From Bacteroidales bacterium (GTDB lineage Bacteria; Bacteroidota; Bacteroidia; Bacteroidales; F082), in the NCBI GenBank assembly GCA_021647205.1, contig JAKIVD010000017.1:1-64000 (forward strand): a stretch of 64,000 nucleotides of DNA, in the 5' to 3' direction. Position 1 is the stretch's first letter. Each line of letters starts with the position of its first letter. A program made the translations under genes and the position numbers. Under the pieces are notes generated by a model. The model was not told where the DNA came from. It was given only the letters and a program-made list of their open reading frames with translations, and did not search any database. Shown here one piece after another: positions 41,628-50,737 of this stretch.

Positions 41628-44432
41628 ATGAAAGAAATAGTTCAGATAAATGTAAATGGTACCGATTACGAAGTTGCGGTAAGTCCTGAAACCACCCTGC
41701 TGGATGTCATCAGGGAAGAACTGCGGCTTATCGGCACTAAACGGGGCTGCGATGCCGGCGACTGTGGCGCCTGTACCATTATCATGGATGGGAAGGCCGT
41801 GAATTCCTGCCTCGTCCTCGGCGTGGAAGCGCACGGGAAAAAGATAACAACCATCGAAGGTATTTCCAACGGGACGCTGCACCCCCTCCAGCAGGCATTC
41901 ATCGAAAAAGGGGCCATTCAATGCGGGTTCTGCACACCGGGAATGATTCTTCGTGCCAAAACCATTTTGGATAAATACGAGGATGTTACCAAAGAGGAAA
42001 TCAAAAGTGAGTTGAGTGGTAATTTGTGCCGTTGCACGGGTTACACCAAAATCATCGAAGCCATCGAATCGGCAAAGGACATCATCCAGGGCAAAAAGCC
42101 GGAAGAAATTACTTACGCACCGCAGAAATCGGCCATGGACCTTTCGGTGGTCGGAAAAAGGTTGCCCAAAATTGACGCCCCCGATAAAGCCACGGGAAGG
42201 GCCATTTATACCGACGATATCGTCTTGCCCAATATGCTTTACGGAAAACTGCTGCTCAGTCCGGTGGCGCATGCCAAAATCAAATCCATCGACACCAGCA
42301 AAGCCAAAGCCTTAAAGGGCGTCAAAGCGGTGCTCACCGGCGCTGATGTTCCCGACGTGAGTTGGGGCACTTCCCCGCCGCGTTACGATGAATTTATCCT
42401 GGCCAAAGACAAAGTCCGTTTTGTGGGCGACGTGGTGGCTGCCGTGGCTGCCATTGACGAGGCAACCTGCTACAAAGCGCTCGAACTGATTGAAGTGGAC
42501 TACGAGGAACTGCCGGCGGTTTTCGACCCCATGGAGGCCATGAAAGATGGCGCCCCGCGCCTGTTCGACCACAAATACGAAAACAACATCAATACCCGTG
42601 TTGACCATCATTTTGGTGATACCGAAAAGGGGTTTGCCGAGGCTGACCACATTCGCGAACACCACTTTGTGGGCAACCGGACTTATCAAAATCCGATGGA
42701 ACCCCACGTGGCCATTGCCGAGTGGGACCGCCACGGACGCGTAACCGTCCACACTTCTACCCAGGTGGTTCATTACGTACACCACCAGCTTTCGCGTATT
42801 CTGGGTTTGCCCCTCGGCGACATTCGTGTGGTGATGACCCATTGCGGGGGCGGCTTTGGCTCCAAAGCAGCCACCAACTATTTGGAGATTTTGTCCATTT
42901 TCCTGGCGAAGATTACGGGACAACCCGTTAAGATGCGTTTCACCCGCGAGGAAATGTACCTCTATGGAAGGGGAAGGCACAAACAGTACATCGACCTGAA
43001 AATCGGGGTGAAAAAAGATGGCACCATCACCGCCGTGAAACAGAAAGTCGTGCTGGAAGGCGGCGCTTATTCAAGCTTTGGCATCGTTTCGGCCTACTAC
43101 GCCGGTTCCATGCTGACGACACTTTATAAAATGCCCAATTACAAATACGATGGCTTCCGTGTCAACACCAACCTCCCCCCCAGCGGCGCTTTCAGGGGGC
43201 ACGGTGTCCCGCATCCGCGCTTTGCTTTCGAGTCGTTGTTGTCGATGATTGCAGACGACATCGGCATGGACCACATCGACATCCGGCTGAAAAACGCCAT
43301 GGTGCCCAATTACCGTACCTGCAACGATTTGGACATCGGTTCCTGCGAATTTACGGCCTGCCTCGAAGAAGTCAGGAGAAAATCGGACTGGGACAACCGA
43401 AAAGGAAATCTTCCGAAAGGACGTGGAATCGGGATTGGCTGCGGCGGCTTTGTTTCAGGGGCAGGTTATCCCATTTACCGTTCTAAATTCCCGCACTCAA
43501 ATGCCATCATTAAAATAGCCGAAGACGGCTCAAAAGCCGTGTTGTTTATTGGCGATGCCGACATCGGACAGGGTTCGGATACCGTGCTGGCCATGGCGGC
43601 CTGCGAGGCGATGGGCATTTCTTTCGACCGCATCAGCGTGGTGTCTGCCGACAGCGACATTACCCCCATCGGTTTCGGCGCTTACTCAAGCCGTGTAACC
43701 CTGATGGGCGGAAATGCCTCGAAGATGGCCGGTGAAGACATTAAAAAACAAGTCTTTGAAATGGCTTCCGAAATATTAAATGTGGATGCCGGGCAACTGC
43801 AAGCCAAAGACAACAAAGTATTTGTGAAGGGTGACCCTTCTGTTTCCGTTAGCTGGCAGGAAGCTGCGGCACGTTACTTTTCGCTGAAAGGCCCCCTGAC
43901 CGGACGCGGGCATTATTCGCCTCCCGAAGGGCTTGGCGGCACTTACAAAGGGGCTGCGGTGGGCACTTCGCCGGCCTATTCTTTTTCGGCTACGGTTTGC
44001 GAAGTGGATGTTGACCTGGAGACAGGAAAGGTAAAAGTGCTGAACTTCTGGGATGCGCACGACTGCGGAACGGCCATCAACCCGCTGCTCGTGGAAGGAC
44101 AGGTTGAAGGCGCCGTTGTGATGAGCATGAGCGAGGTTTTGATGGAAAACCAGGTTTTCGATAAGAAAGGGAAACTGTTGAATGCCGACCTGCACAACTA
44201 CCTGATGGCCACTTCTGCCGATACGCCCGAAATTGACTCGACCATTGTTGACAGTTACGAACCCGCCGGCCCTTTTGGCGCGAAGGAAGTGGGCGAAGGG
44301 GCAACTTTGCCCATCCTCGGCGCACTGGCCAATGCCATTGCCGATGCCATCGGTGCCCGGGTTTATGAATTACCGATTACACCTGAGCGTGTGCTCAAAG
44401 CCATTCAATCAGTTAAAAATCAAAAAAAATAA
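41628..44432 (+). CDS. Molybdenum hydroxylase with fused 2Fe-2S and Mo-binding subunits
   Basis: 934 residues. Residues 1-160: two [2Fe-2S] domains, plant-type GCDAGDCGACT and the four-helix cluster CGFCTPGM with NLCRCTGY. Then the aldehyde oxidase/xanthine dehydrogenase a/b hammerhead and Mo-binding domains: HCGGGFGSKAATNYLE, PPSGAFRGHGVPHPRFAFE and the catalytic glutamate motif GAKEVGEG (Glu890). With the FAD subunit at 38737 it forms a complete XDH-family electron chain. Fusion of small and large subunits is less usual in this subfamily. Candidate jobs next to a benzoyl-CoA operon are reductive dehydroxylation of a hydroxybenzoyl-CoA or hydroxylation of an N-heterocycle; the missing [4Fe-4S] loop in the FAD subunit argues against a standard 4-hydroxybenzoyl-CoA reductase. 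Confidence 0.9.
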   Translation: MKEIVQINVNGTDYEVAVSPETTLLDVIREELRLIGTKRGCDAGDCGACTIIMDGKAVNSCLVLGVEAHGKKITTIEGISNGTLHPLQQAFIEKGAIQCGFCTPGMILRAKTILDKYEDVTKEEIKSELSGNLCRCTGYTKIIEAIESAKDIIQGKKPEEITYAPQKSAMDLSVVGKRLPKIDAPDKATGRAIYTDDIVLPNMLYGKLLLSPVAHAKIKSIDTSKAKALKGVKAVLTGADVPDVSWGTSPPRYDEFILAKDKVRFVGDVVAAVAAIDEATCYKALELIEVDYEELPAVFDPMEAMKDGAPRLFDHKYENNINTRVDHHFGDTEKGFAEADHIREHHFVGNRTYQNPMEPHVAIAEWDRHGRVTVHTSTQVVHYVHHQLSRILGLPLGDIRVVMTHCGGGFGSKAATNYLEILSIFLAKITGQPVKMRFTREEMYLYGRGRHKQYIDLKIGVKKDGTITAVKQKVVLEGGAYSSFGIVSAYYAGSMLTTLYKMPNYKYDGFRVNTNLPPSGAFRGHGVPHPRFAFESLLSMIADDIGMDHIDIRLKNAMVPNYRTCNDLDIGSCEFTACLEEVRRKSDWDNRKGNLPKGRGIGIGCGGFVSGAGYPIYRSKFPHSNAIIKIAEDGSKAVLFIGDADIGQGSDTVLAMAACEAMGISFDRISVVSADSDITPIGFGAYSSRVTLMGGNASKMAGEDIKKQVFEMASEILNVDAGQLQAKDNKVFVKGDPSVSVSWQEAAARYFSLKGPLTGRGHYSPPEGLGGTYKGAAVGTSPAYSFSATVCEVDVDLETGKVKVLNFWDAHDCGTAINPLLVEGQVEGAVVMSMSEVLMENQVFDKKGKLLNADLHNYLMATSADTPEIDSTIVDSYEPAGPFGAKEVGEGATLPILGALANAIADAIGARVYELPITPERVLKAIQSVKNQKK

Positions 44433-44435
44433 ATC

Positions 44436-45203
44436 ATGGAAAAATCAAATGGGATTGCAATTAAGCTGAAAAACAAAACAGCCATCGTTACCGGCGGCAG
44501 CCTGGGCATCGGGGCCGGAATAGCCCTGAAACTGGCAGAATGTGGCGCAAATGTGGTGGTGAATTACCGAAAACACAAAGAAGAAGCGGAACAAATTGCG
44601 GCGAAAGTTGAGGAGTTCGGCGGGAAGGCCCTGGTATTCCAGGCCGATATTTCCAGCTTTGCCGACGCCGGAAAAATGGTGGAGAAAACCTTGTCGGAGT
44701 TTGGTAGCATTGACATCCTTGTGAACAACGCCGGCATCAACTGGGACGGCGTTATCTGGAAAATGACGGAAGAACAATGGGACAGCGTAATCAATGTAAA
44801 CCTGAAAGGATATTTTAATTTTATCAGGGCTGTTGCACCCTTGTTCCGTGAGCAGAAGTCAGGGAAAATAATCAACGTTACCTCCATCAACGGGATGCGG
44901 GGGAAATTCGGGCAAACCAATTATGCTGCTTCAAAAGCCGGCATCATCGGGCTGACGAAAACCGTGGCGAGGGAACTGGGCAAGTATTCGGTCAATGTAA
45001 ATGCCGTGGCCCCCGGACTGATTGAGACCGACATGATGAAAAATGCCGACGAAGTCGTCAGGGAAAAAGCCATGACAGAAATCATTATCAAACGCTTTGG
45101 GCAAACGGAAGATGTGGCCAACCTGGTTGCTTTCCTGAGCTCCGACCTGTCGCGCCACATTACCGGCGAGGTGATTAAGGTAGATGGCGGACAGTATATT
45201 TAG
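44436..45203 (+). CDS. Short-chain dehydrogenase/reductase (FabG-like)
   Basis: 255-residue classical SDR: cofactor loop VTGGSLGIGAGIAL, NNAG motif (LVNNAGINWDG), catalytic Ser in INVTSINGM and YxxxK in NYAASKAG, and a PGLIETDMM segment. Typical activity is NAD(P)H-dependent 3-oxoacyl reduction or the reverse. It follows the Mo enzyme after 3 bp, so it belongs to that transcription unit. It could serve as a further 3-hydroxyacyl-CoA dehydrogenase for ring-cleavage products, but that is inference. Confidence 0.9.
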   Translation: MEKSNGIAIKLKNKTAIVTGGSLGIGAGIALKLAECGANVVVNYRKHKEEAEQIAAKVEEFGGKALVFQADISSFADAGKMVEKTLSEFGSIDILVNNAGINWDGVIWKMTEEQWDSVINVNLKGYFNFIRAVAPLFREQKSGKIINVTSINGMRGKFGQTNYAASKAGIIGLTKTVARELGKYSVNVNAVAPGLIETDMMKNADEVVREKAMTEIIIKRFGQTEDVANLVAFLSSDLSRHITGEVIKVDGGQYI

Positions 45204-45282
45204 TTGATATTACTCAAGCAGCGCGATTAATTAGTTCACGAGGTTTATTGCCGAAAAACATATTTATATGTACTTTATTTTG

Positions 45283-45290
45283 TATTTTTG
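45283..45290 (+). promoter_or_regulatory. Candidate -7 box for the Fic gene
   Basis: TATTTTTG matches TAnnTTTG and lies 17 bp before ATG 45308. It implies a very short leader and argues for 45308 rather than the upstream TTG at 45248 as the start of the Fic protein. No clear -33. Confidence 0.4.
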
Positions 45291-45307
45291 GGACAAATAA
45301 AAAGAAC

Positions 45308-46390
45308 ATGGGACAGAATGCACCCTTTTATCATCTTGAAAAACTTCCCCCGAAAAGGGAGGTGGTCGAGACCATTGCGGTTTTAAGACAAACGAACAGG
45401 GCAGCAACAGCGCTGGCCGAATTGAAGGGTGTTGCCGGAACAATCCCAAATCAATCGATATTGATTAATGCAATTGTATTGCAGGAGGCAAGGGGAAGTT
45501 CAGAGATTGAAAATATTGTCACTACCCAGGATGAACTTTATAAAGCGTTAACTGTAAATAAATTAACTGTCACGCCCGCGACAAAAGAAGTTATAAATTA
45601 TCGAACGGCCTTATTCCATGGATTCAATCTTCTTGAAAATCAAGGCTTCATCAGGGTAAACGACATTGTGGGCATCCAACAAGAACTAATTGATAATACC
45701 GCTGGAATAAGAAGTACACCCGGAACTGTTCTCAAGAATGATAAAACCGGGGAAGTCGTTTACACACCTCCCCAGGACAAACAGGAGATTCTCGATTTAC
45801 TGAGCAATTTCATTCATCATTTTAACCAAAATGAGCCGGATTTATCCCCCTTGATAAGCTTGGCAATTCTCCATTATCAGTTTGAAAGCATTCATCCGTT
45901 TTATGACGGAAATGGCAGAACAGCCAGAATATTAAATATTTTATACCTGATTCTGAATAAGTTAATCGATACACCCATTCTCTATTTAAGTGATTATATT
46001 ATTAAGCATAAAGCCGACTATTACCGCTTACTAAATCAAACGAACAGGACCGGCGATTGGGAGGAGTGGATTATATTTATGTTAAAAGCCGTTGAAATAA
46101 CCTCATTGCAAACCATTGAGAAAATTAATAAAATAAGACAATTGCTGGAGCAGACCATTGTGAAAGTAAGGCTTCACTCACCAAAGATTTACAAAAAGGA
46201 ATTGGTAGAGTTGCTGTTTGAACTACCCTATTCCAAAATAGAATTCGTAGTGAATCATTTAAAAGTAGAACGCAAGGCAGCCTCAAGATATTTAAAAGAA
46301 ATGGAAAGAACAGGGGTTTTAGAATCCCAAAAGGTTGGACGTGAAATAGTATACATCAACAAAGAATTGGTTGAAATATTGAAACGATAA
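45308..46390 (+). CDS. Fic-family protein adenylyltransferase (class II, self-inhibited)
   Basis: Fic-domain enzyme that would transfer AMP or a similar group from a nucleotide to target proteins. Start chosen at ATG 45308 (MGQNAPFYHLEKLPP, 360 residues) from the -7 box position. The frame is open back to TTG 45248, whose 20 residues look unstructured. The Fic motif is complete: HPFYDGNGRTARI. An N-terminal inhibitory helix motif SxxxEN (SSEIEN in ARGSSEIENIVTTQDE) is present, as in self-inhibited class II Fic proteins. The C-terminus has a winged-helix segment (LPYSKIEFVVNHL, then KAASRYLKEMERTGVL). It stands between the SDR and MazEF genes. Confidence 0.9.
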   Translation: MGQNAPFYHLEKLPPKREVVETIAVLRQTNRAATALAELKGVAGTIPNQSILINAIVLQEARGSSEIENIVTTQDELYKALTVNKLTVTPATKEVINYRTALFHGFNLLENQGFIRVNDIVGIQQELIDNTAGIRSTPGTVLKNDKTGEVVYTPPQDKQEILDLLSNFIHHFNQNEPDLSPLISLAILHYQFESIHPFYDGNGRTARILNILYLILNKLIDTPILYLSDYIIKHKADYYRLLNQTNRTGDWEEWIIFMLKAVEITSLQTIEKINKIRQLLEQTIVKVRLHSPKIYKKELVELLFELPYSKIEFVVNHLKVERKAASRYLKEMERTGVLESQKVGREIVYINKELVEILKR

Positions 46391-46446
46391 TTCTTGTTGT
46401 CCGGATGTTGCCCATTATTTTCAAAAAAAATGTGTCTAAAAAAACA

Positions 46447-46477
46447 TTTGGAGAATCAACTATTCGTGTTAACTTTG
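46447..46477 (+). promoter_or_regulatory. Promoter of the mazEF operon
   Basis: TTTG at 46447-46450 and TAACTTTG at 46470-46477 are separated by 19 bp, a full match to the Bacteroidota -33/-7 consensus. The start of transcription would fall about 18 nt before the mazE ATG at 46502. This is the best promoter match in the window. Confidence 0.7.
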
Positions 46478-46501
46478 TAATTACATTTTAAGAACAGAAT
46501 T

Positions 46502-46747
46502 ATGGAATTATCGATAATACAAATTGGGAATTCAAAAGGATTCAGACTTAGTAAGACTTTGATTGAGAAGTACAACATTAAAGATAAAGTTGAACTCATC
46601 CTTGAGAAAGAGCACATCATATTGAAACCGATTGCTTCTCCAAGAAAAGGATGGGAAGAAGCATTTAAAGAAATGAATGAAAATGGGGACGACCAACTTT
46701 TATTCAATGATGTTTTTGACGCTGAAAACTTTGAAGAATGGAATTAA
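46502..46747 (+). CDS. mazE: MazE/AbrB-type antitoxin
   Basis: 81 residues. The N-terminal swapped-hairpin AbrB/SpoVT fold reads MELSIIQIGNSKGFRLSKTLIEKYNI and then KVELILEKEHIILKPI. The acidic C-terminal tail (NGDDQLLFNDVFDAENFEEW) is of the kind that wraps and blocks MazF. The gene overlaps mazF by 10 bp. Antitoxins of this type also repress their own promoter, here at 46447-46477. Confidence 0.9.
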   Translation: MELSIIQIGNSKGFRLSKTLIEKYNIKDKVELILEKEHIILKPIASPRKGWEEAFKEMNENGDDQLLFNDVFDAENFEEWN

Positions 46748-47061
46748 GTCAATACCAAATTGTGCTCGTCAACCTCGACCCGACTATTGGAAGTGAAATC
46801 AGGAAAACAAGACCCTGTGTTATTATTTCACCCAACGAAATGAACAGATACCTACGGGCAATTGTTGTCGCTCCCATGACAACAAAATCGAGAAAATATC
46901 CAACCAGAATTAAAGTGAAACATGAAAATAAAACAGGCTGGATTGTAATTGACCAAATCCGTACAATTGACAAACAAAGAATTATCAGGATTCTGGGAGA
47001 ATTATCAAAACCGGAAATAAAAGAATTAAAGTCAGTAATGAAAGAGACTTATGTTGATTGA
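46738..47061 (+). CDS. mazF: MazF-type mRNA interferase toxin
   Basis: 107 residues, PemK/MazF fold: QIVLVNLDPTIGSEIRKTRPCVIISPNEMNR with the conserved G-S-E-x-x-K-x-R-P segment, AIVVAPMTTKSRKYPTRI and GWIVIDQIRTIDKQRI. It cleaves single-stranded RNA at short motifs when freed from MazE. Its start lies inside the end of mazE, so translation is coupled. The pair sits between the Fic gene and a thiolase. Confidence 0.92.
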   Translation: MELSQYQIVLVNLDPTIGSEIRKTRPCVIISPNEMNRYLRAIVVAPMTTKSRKYPTRIKVKHENKTGWIVIDQIRTIDKQRIIRILGELSKPEIKELKSVMKETYVD

Positions 47062-47178
47062 AAGAAAAAACTACCGCCAACAAAGACACAATAGCAATTG
47101 CTACTTTCCGGAATAATAAACCTCAAAATGAATGAATTGGAAAAATAAAGTACCACAACAAAATAAAAAACGTTAAAA

Positions 47179-48369
47179 ATGAATTTAAACGACGTAGTCA
47201 TCATTTCGGCATGCCGCACTGCCATGGGCAGTTTTGGCGGAACCCTCAAAGACATCCCTTCTTTTGATTTGGGGGCAGTGGCAGTTAAAGCAGCTTTAAA
47301 CAGGGCCTCCCTTGGCGGGGAGCAGGTGGACGAAGCCATTCTCGGCAGTTGCCGGCAGGCAGGCAACGGTCCCAACCCGGCCAGAACGGCAGCGGTAAAA
47401 GGCGGCATTGCCGAAAGCAAACCCGTTATTACCCTCAACATGGCTTGCCCATCGGCCATGCGCTCGGTAATGTTCGCATCCCAGGCCATCCGACTGGGCG
47501 AATCGGAAATTGTGCTTGCCGGGGGCTTCGACAGCATGAGCACCATTCCTTATTTGCTTAAAGGGACAAGGTGGGCCGGATTTAAAATGGGCGACAAAAC
47601 CCTTGAAGACGGCTGGAGCGACAGCATCGACCCTTTAATCGGACAGGGAATGGGACACACGGCCGAGAACCTGCATGATAAATACAAAATCCCGAGGGAA
47701 CTACAGGATGAGTTTGCCGTCAACAGCCACCTCAAAGCTTCGGCAGCACAAAAGAACGGTTGGTTTGATGAAGAAATTGTGCCCATTGAAATTCCGGCTA
47801 CCAGGAAAACCCCGGCTGTTACTTTTGATAAAGACGAAACCATCAGGCACACCATTGACCAGGAAAAAATGGCCAAAATCAGGCCGGCCTTCCGCAAGGA
47901 CGGAACGGTAACTGCCGGCAACGCCTGCGGTTTGAGCGATGGCGCCACGGCTTTGGTTGTGACCAGCAGGCAGAAAGCCAAAGAGCTGGGGGCAACCCCT
48001 TTGTTCTCTATCGTATCCTATGCCCAACTGGCCGTTTCTCCGTCAACGATGGGTGAGGGACCCGGTTTCTCCATCCCCGCCGCGCTGAAAAACGCCGGCA
48101 TGGGCCTCGGCGACATGGACCTGATCGAAGTCAATGAAGCTTTTGCCATCCAGGTTTTGGCCAACCAGCAATTACTGAAGTGGGACGACAGCAAACTAAA
48201 TGTGCACGGGGGCGCCATCGCTTTGGGTCACCCGACCGGCATCAGCGGGGCAAGAATCCTCGTAACAGCTTATCACGCTTTAAAACGGCTTGGCAAAACC
48301 CATTGTGTTGCGGCCATTTGCGGTGGTGGTGGTGTGACCACAGCCATGGTCATCAGGCGGGAGTCGTAG
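47179..48369 (+). CDS. Thiolase (acetyl-CoA acetyltransferase)
   Basis: 396 residues, the usual size for biosynthetic/acetoacetyl-CoA thiolases. Opening [20 protein letters not shown]; nucleophilic Cys in [15 protein letters not shown] (most thiolases have CGSG or CSSG here); His in [20 protein letters not shown]; second Cys in [13 protein letters not shown]. It may cleave acetoacetyl-CoA formed from glutaryl-/crotonyl-CoA, completing the benzoate route to acetyl-CoA. It is separated from the other catabolic genes by Fic and MazEF. Confidence 0.9.
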   Translation: MNLNDVVIISACRTAMGSFGGTLKDIPSFDLGAVAVKAALNRASLGGEQVDEAILGSCRQAGNGPNPARTAAVKGGIAESKPVITLNMACPSAMRSVMFASQAIRLGESEIVLAGGFDSMSTIPYLLKGTRWAGFKMGDKTLEDGWSDSIDPLIGQGMGHTAENLHDKYKIPRELQDEFAVNSHLKASAAQKNGWFDEEIVPIEIPATRKTPAVTFDKDETIRHTIDQEKMAKIRPAFRKDGTVTAGNACGLSDGATALVVTSRQKAKELGATPLFSIVSYAQLAVSPSTMGEGPGFSIPAALKNAGMGLGDMDLIEVNEAFAIQVLANQQLLKWDDSKLNVHGGAIALGHPTGISGARILVTAYHALKRLGKTHCVAAICGGGGVTTAMVIRRES

Positions 48370-48490
48370 GCTGGTTGGGTTTGGCTGCTCGATTGTTCGG
48401 TGGATTATCCAATGACAACAAATATCCTATAACAAATAATCTTCTGCAAGCTTTTACTAATTCACTATTTTCGCTTTCTAAGCTATTACA

Positions 48491-49390
48491 GTGAAAACAT
48501 TGTCCAACCAAAAAAAAGCCTACTTACTGGCGCTGCTCGCTGTTGTTTTTTGGTCGACCATGAGCTCGGCTTTTAAGATTACTTTGGGACATATCGACTA
48601 CGATCAGTTGTTGCTCTGGGCTTCATTGATGGGTGTAGTTGTTTTGGGGTTGGTGAACCAGTTTGGCAATGAACCTTTGCGAATCAGCAACATCAAACGC
48701 AAAGATTTACTTTCTTCGGCATTGATGGGGTTTTTCAATCCATTCCTCTATTACCTCGTGCTTTTTAAAGCCTACGATTTACTGGAAGCCCAAATTGCCG
48801 GCACACTTAATTATGCGTGGCCCCTTGTGCTGGTGCTGCTTTCGGCCCCCCTGCTTAAGCAAAAGATACACCCCTTAAGCATCCTTGCCATTTTTATCAG
48901 TTTCTTCGGCATTGTTGTCATCAGTACTCATGGCAAGCTGTTAAGCTTCGAAAACATTAACCCGTTCGGTGTTGCCCTTGCGGTGGGCAGCGCTTTTTTC
49001 TGGGCCGTTTACTGGATACTGAACATGAAGGACAAGCGGGAAACCACCGGAAAAATCGGGATGAACCTTTTTTTCGGCTTTGTTTACATATTGATCTTTC
49101 TGTTGGTGAGCGGGCGGGACATCCACTTCCCCGGCGCAAAAGCAATGGCCGGTGTGGCCTATATTGGCGCTTTTGAAATGAGCATTACTTTTGTCATTTG
49201 GTTGAAAGCACTGAATTATTCTGCCAACACCGCCAAGGTGAGCAACCTGATTTACCTCTCCCCTTTCTTTGCCTTATTCTGGATAAACCTGGCAGTGGGC
49301 GAAAGTATCCGAACCTCCACTTTCACCGGACTTGTTTTTATCATACTCGGCATCGTCTTGCAACAGTTTTTGGACTTGAAACGAAAGTAA
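48491..49390 (+). CDS. EamA/DMT-superfamily transporter
   Basis: 299 residues with ten predicted transmembrane helices in two EamA repeats (LLALLAVVFWSTMSSAFKITL and VALAVGSAFFWAVYWILNM begin the halves). The start is GTG 48491 (VKTLSNQKKAYLL). DMT proteins export amino acids, drugs or metabolites; the cargo cannot be predicted. A run of 9-bp tandem repeats follows the gene. Confidence 0.87.
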   Translation: MKTLSNQKKAYLLALLAVVFWSTMSSAFKITLGHIDYDQLLLWASLMGVVVLGLVNQFGNEPLRISNIKRKDLLSSALMGFFNPFLYYLVLFKAYDLLEAQIAGTLNYAWPLVLVLLSAPLLKQKIHPLSILAIFISFFGIVVISTHGKLLSFENINPFGVALAVGSAFFWAVYWILNMKDKRETTGKIGMNLFFGFVYILIFLLVSGRDIHFPGAKAMAGVAYIGAFEMSITFVIWLKALNYSANTAKVSNLIYLSPFFALFWINLAVGESIRTSTFTGLVFIILGIVLQQFLDLKRK

Positions 49391-49429
49391 TAAACCTGAC
49401 TCTATTGTTTGATTAATCGTATTTTTGGT

Positions 49430-49537
49430 TTTGATAATTTGATAATGTGATAATTTGATAATTTGATAATGTGATAATTTGATAATGTGATAATTTGATA
49501 ATGTGATAATGTGACAATGTGCTAATTTGATAATTTG
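49430..49537. repeat. Degenerate 9-bp tandem repeat array
   Basis: About a dozen units alternating between GATAATTTG and GATAATGTG, decaying at the right end (ACAATGTG, CTAATTTG). Located between the EamA gene and lgt. Units are contiguous without spacers, so it is a minisatellite and not a CRISPR array. Confidence 0.88.
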
Positions 49538-49579
49538 GCTTGCTTCTTATTCGTTGATTAATCAAACACAACCTGAAAA

Positions 49580-50737
49580 ATGTACCCGAAATTAAGTGAC
49601 CTCATCAACGACTGGTTCGGCACCGACATTGTTTTACCCATTCAAAGTTATGGGTTCTTCCTGGCCCTCGCTTTTTTATCCGGTGCTTTTTTTCTGTACC
49701 AGGAGCTCATGCGAAAAGAGCGGGAAGGTCTTATCAGCCCGCAAAAGAAAAAGGTTCAAAAAGGAAAACCAGCTTCGACCGGCGAATTAATTTCGGTTTT
49801 TGTTATCAGCTTTCTCGTCACCTTCAAAATAACCGGCGCACTGTTAAATTACAATCTCTTTGCCAACAACCCTCAGGATTTTATGCTGTCGGGCGAAGGC
49901 TCCTGGCCCGGCGGGCTGCTTATTGCATGCGCCTATACCACCTGGTTCTTCTATTCAAAGAAAAAGAAAGAAATGCATCCACCTGTTTGGGAAGATGTAA
50001 CCATCCATGCACAGGAACAAACCTGGCCCATTGTTTTTGTGGCCATTGTTTTCGGTATTCTCGGTTCAAAAGTGTTTCACTGGTTCGAAAACTGGGAAGA
50101 GTTTAGCCGCAACCCCCTCGATGCACTCCTCTCATTCAGCGGGATGAGTTTTTATGGCGGCTTAATCGTTGCTGCTGCTGCCGTGGGTTTATACGCTAAG
50201 AGACAAGGCATCAGGTGGTGGATTATGGCCGACAGTGTGGCACCGTCGCTCATCCTTTCCTACGGTATCGGGCGCATCGGCTGCCATGTTGCCGGCGATG
50301 GTGACTGGGGAATTGTCAACACTTTGGACAAGCCCGGCTGGCTCTCGTTTTTTCCCGACTGGCTGTGGTCCTATAAGTATCCGCACAATATTATCAACGA
50401 AGGCATTCCGATTCCCGCTTGCAGCGGCCCCCACTGTTTTCAGCTGGCTGAAGGTGTTTTCCCGACACCCGTTTACGAAACCTTTATGGCCCTTCTGATT
50501 TTTCTTTTTTTATGGCGGATCAGAAAACGGCCCGGAATTCCAGGCATGTTAACGGCCATCTACCTGATGTTAAACGGAATGGAAAGGTTTTTCATTGAGA
50601 GAATAAGGGTAAACAACCTGTTTGATTTTTTGGGGATGAAAGTTACCCAGGCGGAGGTGATATCCGTGATTTTATTCCTGACGGGATTGGCCTTGTTAAT
50701 AATCCTGTGGCTTAAACAAAAGAAAACAACATCATGA
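49580..50737 (+). CDS. lgt: Prolipoprotein diacylglyceryl transferase
   Basis: 385 residues, inner-membrane enzyme that moves diacylglycerol from phosphatidylglycerol to the lipobox cysteine of prolipoproteins. Seven or so transmembrane helices; Lgt landmarks SYGFFLALAFLSGAFFLY, SFYGGLIVAAAAVG and SYGIGRIGCHVAGDGDWG (the Lgt signature in its Bacteroidota form), plus YETFMALLIFLFLW and ERFFIERIRVN near the end. Longer than E. coli Lgt (291) owing to an inserted cytoplasmic loop (QKKKVQKGKPASTGE) and an extra external segment. Its stop overlaps the next gene by 4 bp. Confidence 0.95.
   Translation: MYPKLSDLINDWFGTDIVLPIQSYGFFLALAFLSGAFFLYQELMRKEREGLISPQKKKVQKGKPASTGELISVFVISFLVTFKITGALLNYNLFANNPQDFMLSGEGSWPGGLLIACAYTTWFFYSKKKKEMHPPVWEDVTIHAQEQTWPIVFVAIVFGILGSKVFHWFENWEEFSRNPLDALLSFSGMSFYGGLIVAAAAVGLYAKRQGIRWWIMADSVAPSLILSYGIGRIGCHVAGDGDWGIVNTLDKPGWLSFFPDWLWSYKYPHNIINEGIPIPACSGPHCFQLAEGVFPTPVYETFMALLIFLFLWRIRKRPGIPGMLTAIYLMLNGMERFFIERIRVNNLFDFLGMKVTQAEVISVILFLTGLALLIILWLKQKKTTS

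Noticed and set aside
38737-44432. Direct assignment as 4-hydroxybenzoyl-CoA reductase (hcrBCA).
   Set aside because: The FAD subunit lacks the four-cysteine [4Fe-4S] loop diagnostic of that enzyme; kept as an unassigned molybdenum hydroxylase.
49430-49537. Possible CRISPR array.
   Set aside because: Units are 9 bp and contiguous with no spacers, and no cas genes are present.
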